NCBI GenBank assembly: GCA_963848205.1
Contig: CAWKCV010000001.1
Coordinates: 248,001-312,000 of the forward strand
Source: BOG-908 sp963848205
GTDB taxonomy: Bacteria; Pseudomonadota; Alphaproteobacteria; Acetobacterales; Acetobacteraceae
DNA length: 64,000 bases
Reading direction: 5' to 3'
A program made the translations under genes and the position numbers. Within the stretch, counting starts at the first letter, position 1. Each line of letters begins with the position of its first letter. Under the pieces are notes generated by a model, which saw only the letters and a list, made by a program, of their open reading frames with translations, was not told where the DNA came from and did not search any database. This document shows, piece by piece, positions 26,203-34,067 of this stretch.

Positions 26203-26235
26203 CGGGCGCAAGCTAGCGGGTTGCGTGGAAAGGGG

Positions 26236-26280
26236 AAGGCGAGGCGTTCTTTTCTGAAGAAAAGAACCAGAGGAGTTTCA
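26236..26280 (+). repeat. Palindromic element copy 8
   Basis: Stem GTTCTTTTCT-GA-AGAAAAGAAC, 34 bases upstream of the lysK start in a divergent region. The terminal CTTTTG part is eroded. Confidence 0.8.
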
Positions 26281-26418
26281 CGCCGCCGTCGGGATCCTCA
26301 CGGCCAGCGGCGCGAAACAATGCGAACGTCTCCCGGCTGTGTGTGCCAGTCATGATGGCAGAGCCTCCGTTGCGGCGACGGTCGGCGCATGGTTCGCTCA
26401 CCCGGGGGCACGCGGCAC

Positions 26419-26799
26419 ATGCGAAACTGGGCGAAATGGCTGGGGCGTTCGATCAGTGCCCTCACAGCATCGATCATGATTGCCGACGGAATGACTGGTC
26501 TGGTTTCGCCGCAGTCGATCGTCAGCGCGATGGCTGGCGATGGCTGGCCACCCGAAACAGTGTTCCCGATCGCTATGGCGGCACTGACTGGCGGTCTGCT
26601 CTACGCGATTCCGCGGACCGCTTTCATTGGCGCGATCGTCATCACGGGTTTTGCGGGAGGAGCGATAGCCGACCATGTGCGTGTGACACTGCAGGTGATC
26701 TGGCCCGAAATCGTCAACATACTCATCGCCGTCGCTGCCTGGACCGGGCTTTATCTGCGCGATCCGAGAATGAGAGCTTTGCTGCTCGGTCGTCGCTGA
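26419..26799 (+). CDS. DoxX-like small membrane protein
   Basis: A 126-residue protein with four hydrophobic segments, RNWAKWLGRSISALTASIMIADG, then FPIAMAALTGGLLYAIPRTAFIGAIVITGFAGGAIADHVRV, typical of the DoxX-like family (quinone/redox-related membrane proteins, mostly uncharacterised). ATG 26419 begins the conserved part; ATG 26389 is an alternative. Convergent with the epimerase gene across a pair of inverted palindromic elements. Confidence 0.78.
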   Translation: MRNWAKWLGRSISALTASIMIADGMTGLVSPQSIVSAMAGDGWPPETVFPIAMAALTGGLLYAIPRTAFIGAIVITGFAGGAIADHVRVTLQVIWPEIVNILIAVAAWTGLYLRDPRMRALLLGRR

Positions 26800-26833
26800 C
26801 CCGGCCTGCGGAGCCGGCGGGCGAAGGCCACGG

Positions 26834-26877
26834 CAAGGTATTCTTCTCTGAAGAAAAGAACCAAAAAACTTTTGCTC
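26834..26877 (+). repeat. Palindromic element copy 9
   Basis: Stem ATTCTTCTCT-GA-AGAAAAGAAC, 35 bases after the DoxX-like stop. Its CCAAAAAACTTTTG end faces copy 10 as a perfect 14-bp inverted repeat with a 13-base loop. Confidence 0.87.
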
Positions 26878-26887
26878 CCTGAGATTT

Positions 26888-26933
26888 CAAAAGTTTTTTG
26901 GTCCTTTTTTTCAAAAAAGGACTGCTTTCTTAC
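26888..26933 (-). repeat. Palindromic element copy 10
   Basis: Consensus copy in reverse orientation, ending at the stop of the epimerase gene. Together with copy 9 it forms a head-to-head pair at convergent gene ends. Confidence 0.92.
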
Positions 26934-27823
26934 TTCTGGAAATACCCCGCGCTCGTCAGATCATCAATCAGCGTGGCCCCGGTCGGCCGCCACCCCAGCT
27001 CAGCCTGCGTCTTGGCGCTGGAGACCCGGTTGTCGACGCCGACGAAGTGGCCGAACCAGCCGAAATGGGCGGCGGCTTCCTCCTGTGTCTGGCTGACGAC
27101 GGGCACGCCGAGGCCGCTCCCAATCGTTTCGGCGATCAGCTTGAAGGGCACGCCCTGTTCGGCGATGGCGTGATAGATGGCGCCGGCGCGGCCGTGCTCG
27201 AAAGCGAGGCGATAGAGGCGGGCGGCGTCGGGCCGGTGCACGGCGGGCCAGTGGTTCTGGCCGTCGTTCACGTAGGCCGAGACGCCTTTTTCGCGGGCGA
27301 TGCCGATGAGGATGGGGATGAAGCCGTGGTCGCCGGCGCCGTGGACGGTGGGTGGCAGGCGGACGGCCATGCCGCGCACGCTCTGGGCGACGGTGGCCAG
27401 TGCGGTCTGTTCGGAGACGCGCGGCAGGCCGCTCTCCAGGCCGGGCTGTGGCGTGTTCTCGGTGACGACGCTGCCGGCGGGCAGCAGGGCAGTGCCGGAG
27501 GAGACGATGAGCGGCTTGTTCGTGCCGGCGAGTGCCTCGCCAAGTGTTTCGATGGCGATGCGGTCGACCGTGCAGCTATGGGCCATGTTGGCGAAGTCGT
27601 GGATGAAGCCGGTGTGGATGACGCCGTCGGTGGTGGCCGCCCCCTGGCGCAGGCTGTCGAGGTTTTCGAGGTCGCCGCGGAGCGGCTCGGCGCCGGTTTT
27701 GGCGAGTGCGGCGGCGCTGGCATCGGAGCGGACGAGGCCGAGCACCTGGTGGCCGGCGGCGAGCAGGTCGGCCACGACGGCGGAGCCCACGAAGCCGGTG
27801 GCGCCTGTTACGAAAACACGCAT
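26930..27823 (-). CDS. NAD-dependent epimerase/dehydratase family (extended SDR)
   Basis: A 297-residue Rossmann-fold oxidoreductase with an N-terminal GATGFVGSAVV dinucleotide motif, LRGDLENLDSL and HTGFIHDFANM. The classic YxxxK is not obvious, so the enzyme belongs to the atypical NmrA/epimerase-like set; the substrate is unknown. It is divergent from an AraC-type regulator 95 bases away, the likely controller. The stop codon abuts a palindromic element. Confidence 0.85.
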   Translation of the reverse strand: MRVFVTGATGFVGSAVVADLLAAGHQVLGLVRSDASAAALAKTGAEPLRGDLENLDSLRQGAATTDGVIHTGFIHDFANMAHSCTVDRIAIETLGEALAGTNKPLIVSSGTALLPAGSVVTENTPQPGLESGLPRVSEQTALATVAQSVRGMAVRLPPTVHGAGDHGFIPILIGIAREKGVSAYVNDGQNHWPAVHRPDAARLYRLAFEHGRAGAIYHAIAEQGVPFKLIAETIGSGLGVPVVSQTQEEAAAHFGWFGHFVGVDNRVSSAKTQAELGWRPTGATLIDDLTSAGYFQK

Positions 27824-27918
27824 GGTCGATCTCCTTGATTGCTGGTGGCGGAGATTTGGGGCGGGGGTGGGGACGGCCCATACTTGAAAATCCGGGTTAT
27901 CTTCGCGATCGTCCAGGA

Positions 27919-28848
27919 ATGGCCCTCGATCCGCTTTCCGACGTGCTCGCTCTGCTCAAGCCGCGCAGTTACCTGGTGGGCGGGTTCGACATGGGCGGCG
28001 ACTTCTCCATCGGGTTCGACCGGCATGACGGAATCAAGTGCTACGCAGTGGCGCATGGCGGGTGCTGGCTGGCGGTGGACGGCGTGGCGGCGCCGGTGCG
28101 CCTGGAGGCGGGCGACTGCCTGCTGCTGCCGCGCGGCTGGCCGTTCCGGCTGGCGAGCGACCTGGCGCTGACGCCGCGGCATTTCAGCGCCTACGTGGCG
28201 CTGCCGATGACGGAGGGCATTGCCGTGGTGAACGGCGGTGGCGGGTTCAGCCTGGTGGGCAGCCATTTCAAGCTGAGCGGGGCGCAGGCGCCGACGCTGC
28301 TGGGTGTGCTGCCGCCGATCGTGCATATCCGTCGCGAGGCGGACCGGGCGGCGATGCGGTGGTGCATGGAGCGGATGCGCCACGAGCTGCGCGACCCGCA
28401 GCCGGGCGGTTTTCTGGTGGCCGAGCAGTTGGCGACGATGATGCTGGTGCAGGCGCTGCGGCTGCATATGGCGGAGGGCGAGCGCGGCGGGGTGGGCTGG
28501 CTGTTCGCGCTGGCCGACCGGCAGATCGGCGCGGCGATTGCGGCGATGCACGCGGAGCCGGCGCGCGGCTGGGTGTTGCAGGAGTTGGCGGTCTGCGCGG
28601 GGATGTCGCGCTCGACATTTGCGCAGCGGTTCCGCGAGACGGTGGGGGCGACGCCGATGGAGTATCTGACGCGCTGGCGGATGATGTTGGCGGCGGACCG
28701 GCTGGAGAATTCGGGGGATCAGGTGGCGGCGATTGCGCGATCGCTGGGGTATGAGTCCGAGAGTGCGTTCAGCACGGCGTTCAAGCGGGTGATGGGGTGT
28801 TCGCCGCGGGGGTATGTTGGGCGGGGGGTTGGGCTGGCGGCGGCGTAG
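27919..28848 (+). CDS. AraC-family regulator with N-terminal cupin
   Basis: About 309 residues. The N-terminal cupin_6 ligand domain (CYAVAHGGCWLAVDGVAAPVRLEAGDCLLLPRGWPFRL) is followed by a C-terminal double helix-turn-helix (LQELAVCAGMSRSTFAQRFRETVGATPMEYLTRWRM, then VAAIARSLGYESESAFSTAFKRVMGCSPRGY). ATG 27919 follows CCAGG. Regulators of this type usually sit beside and control an oxidoreductase gene, here the divergent epimerase. The 164 bases after it hold nothing that I recognise. Confidence 0.9.
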   Translation: MALDPLSDVLALLKPRSYLVGGFDMGGDFSIGFDRHDGIKCYAVAHGGCWLAVDGVAAPVRLEAGDCLLLPRGWPFRLASDLALTPRHFSAYVALPMTEGIAVVNGGGGFSLVGSHFKLSGAQAPTLLGVLPPIVHIRREADRAAMRWCMERMRHELRDPQPGGFLVAEQLATMMLVQALRLHMAEGERGGVGWLFALADRQIGAAIAAMHAEPARGWVLQELAVCAGMSRSTFAQRFRETVGATPMEYLTRWRMMLAADRLENSGDQVAAIARSLGYESESAFSTAFKRVMGCSPRGYVGRGVGLAAA

Positions 28849-29012
28849 GGGTGGATGACTGCCTTGATTGTAACCGCGGATATTTGAAACGCGGAAAGAT
28901 TCAAGCGGTAGGACCGGGCGGCGAACCGATGCTTTCCGATGAGACAGAAACCGCCAAGCGCGGATGGCTAACTCCAACCCGGCCGTCTGCGGACGGTTCG
29001 GTGATGCTTCCC

Positions 29013-30272
29013 CTACCTCCGCTTCTTCCTCCCCCCAGCCTCCCCATACCCCTCGTGACTCGTCGTATAGAAATGCCCGCCAAACTCCCCCAGCTTCGTC
29101 TCCGCACGCTCCGCGAATAGCGGCGCCAGGCGCTTCGGGCAGTAATGCGTCACCAGGCTTTTGCGGGTGGCGGACGTGGAGATCGGGTTGCCGCCGTGGA
29201 CCAGGTCGGCGTGCCAGATGAGGGCGTCGCCCTTTTTGGCGGCGAAGACGCTTTTCGATAACCCGTGTTCGGCGGCTTGGCGGCTGAGGCCGTTCACGTG
29301 GGCGTTGATTTCGATGGGGAGGTCGTCGGTGGCGCCGCAGCGTTCGGCTTCGGAGACGCTTTTGTAGTCGCCGCCGTAGAGGAAGTCGGGGAAGCGGTGG
29401 CTGCCGTCGTAGTAGAACAGCTCGCCGGCGCCGATGGTGACGTCCTCCAGCGCGATCCAGGAGGCGGCGAACTGGCGGGGGATGGTGTAGGCGACGTAGG
29501 CGGAATCCTGGTGCGGTTCCTGGGCTGAGCCGCGCAGGAAGGTGAGGCTTTGGCTCGCGAAGACGCGGCTTTCGAAGATGAGCTCGAGGAAGGCGGTGAC
29601 GGCGGGGGCGAACATCGTCTGGCGGATCGTCTCGGAAAAGCAGTGCAGGTCGAGCGCTTTGGCGGGCAGGCTGTTCATTTCCGGCATCCAGCCCATGTGG
29701 CCGCGCTGGAGTGCGCCGCATTCGAACAGCAGGCCGCGCACGTCGCCGCGATAGGCGCGGTCGAGCTCGGCGGCGGCGGCGTCGGCCAGGGCGGGGGCGA
29801 TGGCGCCGGGCAGGATGATATAGCCGCGCTCGATCCAGAAGGTGAGCTGGTCGGCTTCGGCCTGGGTGATGCGGCCGGTTTCCAGGCGGCCGGCGACTGC
29901 GTCGAGCGCATCGGGGCGGTCGGGCCAGCAGCCGCCGAATTCGGGCATGCGGGCGGCGTCCGGCGGGCGGTCGGCTTGCGGGCGGGGAAGATAGCCGCGG
30001 CCACGGCCGAAACGGCGGTAATGGTCGCGTGCGTCGGTGGCCAGGCAAGCGGCGATTTCGCTGGCGGCGAGCGGGTAGCTTCGGAGATAGAACGCGGTGT
30101 CGACGGCGCTGCCGCTGCGGCCTTCGGCGCGGCCGTGGGCGACGTAGTGGGTCCAGCCGTCGGGCACGTCCCCGCGCTCGACGGCGGCGGCGATGTCGGG
30201 GTAGCGGGCGAGGTAGACGGATTCCTCGAAGTCGGTCCGGTCCAGGGAAGTTTGGGAGACGGACTGGTCCAT
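29013..30272 (-). CDS. Phytanoyl-CoA dioxygenase (PhyH) family protein with N-terminal YPD repeats
   Basis: A 419-residue Fe(II)/2-oxoglutarate oxygenase. The N-terminal 100 residues carry two copies of a repeat (YLARYPDIAAAV...HYVAHGRAEGR, and YLRSYPLAASEI...HYRRFGRGRGY), usually found in large glycan-related proteins. The PhyH core follows with iron ligands HQDS and the distal His in HADLVHGGNP. The Lys-Arg-rich C-terminus ends GGRKKRR. The substrate is unknown; the added repeats suggest a glycan or surface role (inference). Confidence 0.85.
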   Translation of the reverse strand: MDQSVSQTSLDRTDFEESVYLARYPDIAAAVERGDVPDGWTHYVAHGRAEGRSGSAVDTAFYLRSYPLAASEIAACLATDARDHYRRFGRGRGYLPRPQADRPPDAARMPEFGGCWPDRPDALDAVAGRLETGRITQAEADQLTFWIERGYIILPGAIAPALADAAAAELDRAYRGDVRGLLFECGALQRGHMGWMPEMNSLPAKALDLHCFSETIRQTMFAPAVTAFLELIFESRVFASQSLTFLRGSAQEPHQDSAYVAYTIPRQFAASWIALEDVTIGAGELFYYDGSHRFPDFLYGGDYKSVSEAERCGATDDLPIEINAHVNGLSRQAAEHGLSKSVFAAKKGDALIWHADLVHGGNPISTSATRKSLVTHYCPKRLAPLFAERAETKLGEFGGHFYTTSHEGYGEAGGRKKRR

Positions 30273-30300
30273 TGTTCAGCCTTCGCTTTGCTGGAGCGAT

Positions 30301-30345
30301 TTAAAGCAGTCCTTTTCTGAAAAAAAGGACCAAAAAACTCTTGCT
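30301..30345 (+). repeat. Palindromic element copy 11
   Basis: AAGCAGTCCTTTTCT-GA-AAAAAAGGACCAAAAAACTC, 29 bases upstream of the PhyH start and 49 bases upstream of the helicase start. A divergent region, so not a terminator here. Confidence 0.9.
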
Positions 30346-30393
30346 TGCGGGCTTTTTTTGCGTCGGGCGGGCGTAGGGCTACATATCACGGTT

Positions 30394-33180
30394 ATGACCA
30401 GTTCGCCTGCTTTGGCCACCGGGACCGGGCGGGCGGCGCTGCTGACGCCGGACGGGGAGTTGCTGACTTTGCCGGCCGAGGAGGCGGCGGCGGCGCTGCG
30501 GGCGATGAAGCCCGCGCTGCTGGTGCATGCGCCGGCAAATTTCCGCCGGCTGGGGGTGCGGCCGGCGCCGGCGCTTGATCTGCTGGAACTGTTCGCCTTC
30601 GTGCTGCCGGCGCGCACCGTGGCGCCCACGCCGCGCGGGCTGGCGCTGGCGCTCGACATGGAGCCGCCGCGCACCCTGGAGGATGCGGCCGCGATGCTAC
30701 CTGCCATGGCGGACACGCTGCTGCACCGGCTGCATGCCGGGCGCGACCTGCCGATGCACGCGTTCGCCGCCGATATCGCGACCCGCATGGGGCGGTGCGG
30801 CTGGCTGTGGGCGCCCGCCGTGCTGCAGGCGCTGGGCACGGTGGCGGTGGGCAACGATGGCTGGCGGCCGTGGCGGCGGCTCGCGGAATGGGAGGAGCAG
30901 GCGCCGCCACCGCCGGCCGCGAGCCATGCGGTGGCGCCCGCCGAAGCACGCGCGCGGCTGGCCAGCCTGCTCGGGCCGCACGCCGAACAGCGGCCGGGGC
31001 AGGCGGATTACGCGCATGCGGCGGCCAGCGCGTTCGCGCCCCGAGAGTCGGCGGGCGACCCGCTCATGGTGCTGGCCGAGGCGGGCACCGGCACCGGCAA
31101 GACGCTGGGCTATATCGCGCCGGCCAGCCTGTGGGCCGAACGCAACGGGGCGGCCGTGTGGATCAGCACCTACACGAGATTGTTGCAGCGGCAGATCGAC
31201 GCGGAGCTCGCCCGCTTGCATCCGGACGCGGCCGAGCGGCGGCGGCGGGTGGTGGTGCGCAAGGGGCGCGAGAATTACCTGTGTCTGCTCAACCTCGAAG
31301 ACAGCGTGACGCAGTCGATCGCCAACGATCGCGACGCGCGGCTGATCCCGCTGGGGCTGATCGTGCGCTGGGTGCAGGCGACGGCGGATGGCGACATCAC
31401 CGGCGGCGACCTGCCCGGCTGGTTCGGCGAGTTGTTCGGCGCGATGGTGGCGCCAAGCCTGGCGGACCGGCGCGGCGAGTGCATTCACGGCGCGTGCGGG
31501 CATTACAAGCGCTGCTTCGTCGAGCACACCATCCGGCGCGCCCGTACCGCCGACCTGGTGGTCGCCAACCATGCCCTGGTGATGACGCAGGCGGCCTGGC
31601 AGGGACTGGACGACGATACGGTGCCGACGCGCTACGTGTTCGACGAGGGGCACCACGTGTTCGAGGCGGCGGATGCGGCGTTTTCGGCCGAGATTTCCGG
31701 CGTTGAGGGCGCCGAATTGCGGCGCTGGCTGCTGGGGGCGGAAGGCGGGGCGTCGCGCGCGCGCGGGCTGAAACGGCGGATCGACGAGCTGGTGGTGGGG
31801 CATGCGCTGCTGGAGACGCCGCTGGACGCGCTGCTGCATGCGGCGCGCGCGCTGCCGGGGCCGGGCTGGTCGCTGCGGCTGGCCGAAGTGAGGCCGGAGC
31901 TGGCGGGATTGCAGGCGGGGGCGGCCAATCCGTTCGAGGCGTTTCTGGCCGCCGCGCGCGCGCAGATTCTGGCGCGCCTGCCCGGGCCGGAGGATGCCGG
32001 CAGCCGCACGCTGGAATGCGACATGTTCCCGCCCACGCACGCGGTGCAGGATGCCGCACCCGCATTGGCGCGCGCGCTGGGGCGCATCGGCGAGCCGGCG
32101 CGCGTGCTGCTGACGCGGCTTGAGGACCGGCTGGAAGAGGCGGCCGACGAGCTGGACAGTGCGACGCGCGGGCGCATCGAGGCGGCGGTGCGCACGCTGC
32201 GCAGGCGTGTGCTCGATCGGGTGAGCGGCTGGATCGCGATGCTGGAGGCGATCGGCGAGCCGCGGCCCGAACCCGGCGAGCGGCCGGCGCATATTTACTT
32301 CCTGCGGCTGGACCGGCGCGACGGGTTCGACCGCGATACCGCGTTCTGCCGCCATTATCTCGACCCGACGGCGCCGTTTGCCACCACGCTGATGGCGCAG
32401 GCGCATGGGCTGCTGGTGACCTCGGCCACGCTGCGCGACACCAGCGGGCAGGACGCCGAGGCCGATTGGGAGGAAGCGCTCTCCCGCGTCGGCGCCAGCC
32501 ACCTGCCGCGGCCGGCGATGCGCGCGGCCGTCGCCAGCCCGTTCGACTACGCGCGCCAGACACGCGCCTTCGTGGTGACCGATGTGGCGGCCGATATCGG
32601 CCAGCTCGCCAGTGCCTATCGCGCGCTGTTCCTGGCCGCCGGCGGTGGCGGGCTCGGCTTGTTCACGGCGATCTCCCGCCTGCGCGCCGTGCACGCCCGC
32701 ATCGCGCCCGAGCTTGAGGAGGCCGGCATTCCGCTGTTCGCCCAGCATATCGACGCGATGGACAACAACACGCTGGTGGACGTGTTCCGCACCGAAGAGG
32801 ATTCCTGCCTGCTGGGCACGGACGCGATGCGCGACGGGCTGGACATTCCCGGCCGCGCGCTGCGCCTGGTGGTGTTCGAGCGCACGCCCTGGCCGCGGCC
32901 GGACATTCTGCACCGCGAACGGCGCATCCATCTCTCGCTGGGCAATACCACCGGTTACGACGACAGGATTGCGCGGTTGCGGTTGCGCCAGGCGTTCGGG
33001 CGCCTGATCCGCACGGCGAGCGACCGGGGGGTGTTCGTGCTGTTGGACCGTCGGACGCCTTCGCGGTTGTTGAGTGCGTTTCCGCCGGGGGTGGAGGTGC
33101 GTCGGGTCGGGTTGGCGGAGGCGGTTCGGGAGACGGCTTCGTTCCTGGAGAAGGAAAGGGAGGAAGGCCTTCTTTTCTGA
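30394..33180 (+). CDS. DinG/XPD-type superfamily 2 DNA helicase
   Basis: ATP-dependent helicase of about 928 residues. Walker A is AEAGTGTGKTLGY and the DEAD-type box is FDEGHH. Cysteines in the insert between them (CLLNL ... CIHGACGHYKRCF) look like the iron-sulfur cluster ligands of the XPD/DinG family. C-terminal motifs include LLVTSATLRDTSG, LFTAISRLRAV, ATD-like LLGTDAMRDGLDIPG and RLRLRQAFGRLIRT. ATG 30394 (MTSSPALATG) is preferred over TTG 30358. The last residues (EEGLLF) and the stop are encoded inside a palindromic element. Confidence 0.9.
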   Translation: MTSSPALATGTGRAALLTPDGELLTLPAEEAAAALRAMKPALLVHAPANFRRLGVRPAPALDLLELFAFVLPARTVAPTPRGLALALDMEPPRTLEDAAAMLPAMADTLLHRLHAGRDLPMHAFAADIATRMGRCGWLWAPAVLQALGTVAVGNDGWRPWRRLAEWEEQAPPPPAASHAVAPAEARARLASLLGPHAEQRPGQADYAHAAASAFAPRESAGDPLMVLAEAGTGTGKTLGYIAPASLWAERNGAAVWISTYTRLLQRQIDAELARLHPDAAERRRRVVVRKGRENYLCLLNLEDSVTQSIANDRDARLIPLGLIVRWVQATADGDITGGDLPGWFGELFGAMVAPSLADRRGECIHGACGHYKRCFVEHTIRRARTADLVVANHALVMTQAAWQGLDDDTVPTRYVFDEGHHVFEAADAAFSAEISGVEGAELRRWLLGAEGGASRARGLKRRIDELVVGHALLETPLDALLHAARALPGPGWSLRLAEVRPELAGLQAGAANPFEAFLAAARAQILARLPGPEDAGSRTLECDMFPPTHAVQDAAPALARALGRIGEPARVLLTRLEDRLEEAADELDSATRGRIEAAVRTLRRRVLDRVSGWIAMLEAIGEPRPEPGERPAHIYFLRLDRRDGFDRDTAFCRHYLDPTAPFATTLMAQAHGLLVTSATLRDTSGQDAEADWEEALSRVGASHLPRPAMRAAVASPFDYARQTRAFVVTDVAADIGQLASAYRALFLAAGGGGLGLFTAISRLRAVHARIAPELEEAGIPLFAQHIDAMDNNTLVDVFRTEEDSCLLGTDAMRDGLDIPGRALRLVVFERTPWPRPDILHRERRIHLSLGNTTGYDDRIARLRLRQAFGRLIRTASDRGVFVLLDRRTPSRLLSAFPPGVEVRRVGLAEAVRETASFLEKEREEGLLF

Positions 33181-33205
33181 AGAAAAGAAGCAAAAGACTT
33201 TTGCT
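33161..33205 (+). repeat. Palindromic element copy 12
   Basis: Stem CTTCTTTTCT-GA-AGAAAAGAAG overlapping the helicase 3' end; the TGA of the loop is the helicase stop codon. Confidence 0.9.
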
Positions 33206-33279
33206 TGTTAAGGCAAGGAGGGGGCAGCCGCAGATACGCGCAGATGGCGGCGCGCCTGATGCTGTCGCGGACTCCGCGA

Positions 33280-33735
33280 TCAGCTTTTCCACAAGAGGGC
33301 GGCGGCTTCGTCTTCGGCACGCGGTTCGACCCAGGTTTCGTTGCCGTCCAACGACGTTTCTTTTTTCCAGAACGGGGCGGAGGTTTTCAGCCAGTCGATC
33401 AGGAATGCCGTGGCGTCCAGGGCGGCGCGGCGGTGGTGCGAGGCGGTGAGCACGAGGACGATTGGGTCGCCGGGTTGCAGGCGGCCGATGCGGTGGATGG
33501 CGGTGCAGCCGAGCAGTTCGAAACGTTGCAAGGCTCGGCTGGCAATATCCGACATCGCGCGTTCGGTCATGCGCGGGTAATGTTCGAGCGTGAGGGCGGC
33601 GATGGGGTGTGTGGGCGTGGTGCGGACGATGCCGACGAAGCTGGCGAGGGCGCCGGCTTCGGGGCAGGCGTGTTGCAGGGCGGCGCTTTCGGCGGCGAGG
33701 TCGAAGGGTTCGGCCTGCACGCGGACGGTGAGCAC
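33280..33735 (-). CDS. moaE: Molybdopterin synthase catalytic subunit MoaE
   Basis: Transfers sulfur from MoaD thiocarboxylate to precursor Z (cPMP) to make molybdopterin. The 151-residue product shows ASFVGIVRTT, LEHYPRMTERAMSDIA, HRIGRLQPGDPIVLVLTASHHRRAA and the catalytic-Lys segment FLIDWLKTSAPFWKKE. It follows moaD by 3 bases, so the two synthase subunits are co-translated. Confidence 0.95.
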   Translation of the reverse strand: MLTVRVQAEPFDLAAESAALQHACPEAGALASFVGIVRTTPTHPIAALTLEHYPRMTERAMSDIASRALQRFELLGCTAIHRIGRLQPGDPIVLVLTASHHRRAALDATAFLIDWLKTSAPFWKKETSLDGNETWVEPRAEDEAAALLWKS

Positions 33736-33738
33736 GGG

Positions 33739-34002
33739 TCAGCCGCCGGTGACGGGGGGGAAGAAGGCGATTTCGTCGCCGGGTGCAATCGCGGCGTTCG
33801 GCTGGGCGAACACCTGGTTGATGGCGGCGCGGACGCGGCTGGTGTCGGCGAGCGCGGCCGCGTAGGTCTCGCCGCGGGCGCGGAGCAAGCCGACCAGGTC
33901 GGACAGATTGGAGGTTTCCGCTGGCAGGATCAGCGTTTCCTCGGCCGTGCCGATGCGCTCGCGCAGCCAGGCGAAATAGAGAATGGTGACCGGGGCTTGC
34001 AT
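33739..34002 (-). CDS. moaD: Molybdopterin synthase sulfur carrier subunit MoaD
   Basis: Ubiquitin-like sulfur carrier of 87 residues ending in the required Gly-Gly (FFPPVTGG). The beta-grasp core is ILYFAWLRERIGTAEE ... NAAIAPGDEIAFFPPV. ATG 34002 is used; a frame extension to 34038 has no support. moaE follows directly, while moeA is 6 kb away on the other strand. Confidence 0.94.
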   Translation of the reverse strand: MQAPVTILYFAWLRERIGTAEETLILPAETSNLSDLVGLLRARGETYAAALADTSRVRAAINQVFAQPNAAIAPGDEIAFFPPVTGG

Positions 34003-34067
34003 GTTGGCGCACATGACGCGCGCATGACGTGATTGCAAGCCGGCCTTATGGAACGCTAAACCAAAGC

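Noticed and set aside
28797..29120. 107-residue plus-strand frame after the AraC gene
   Set aside because: Starts inside the AraC gene, runs into low-complexity Pro/Leu antisense to PhyH, and has no recognisable motif.
27808..30048. A 746-residue minus-strand frame across the AraC gene and PhyH
   Set aside because: Arg/Pro-rich shadow frame; the AraC HTH and PhyH motifs are in other frames.
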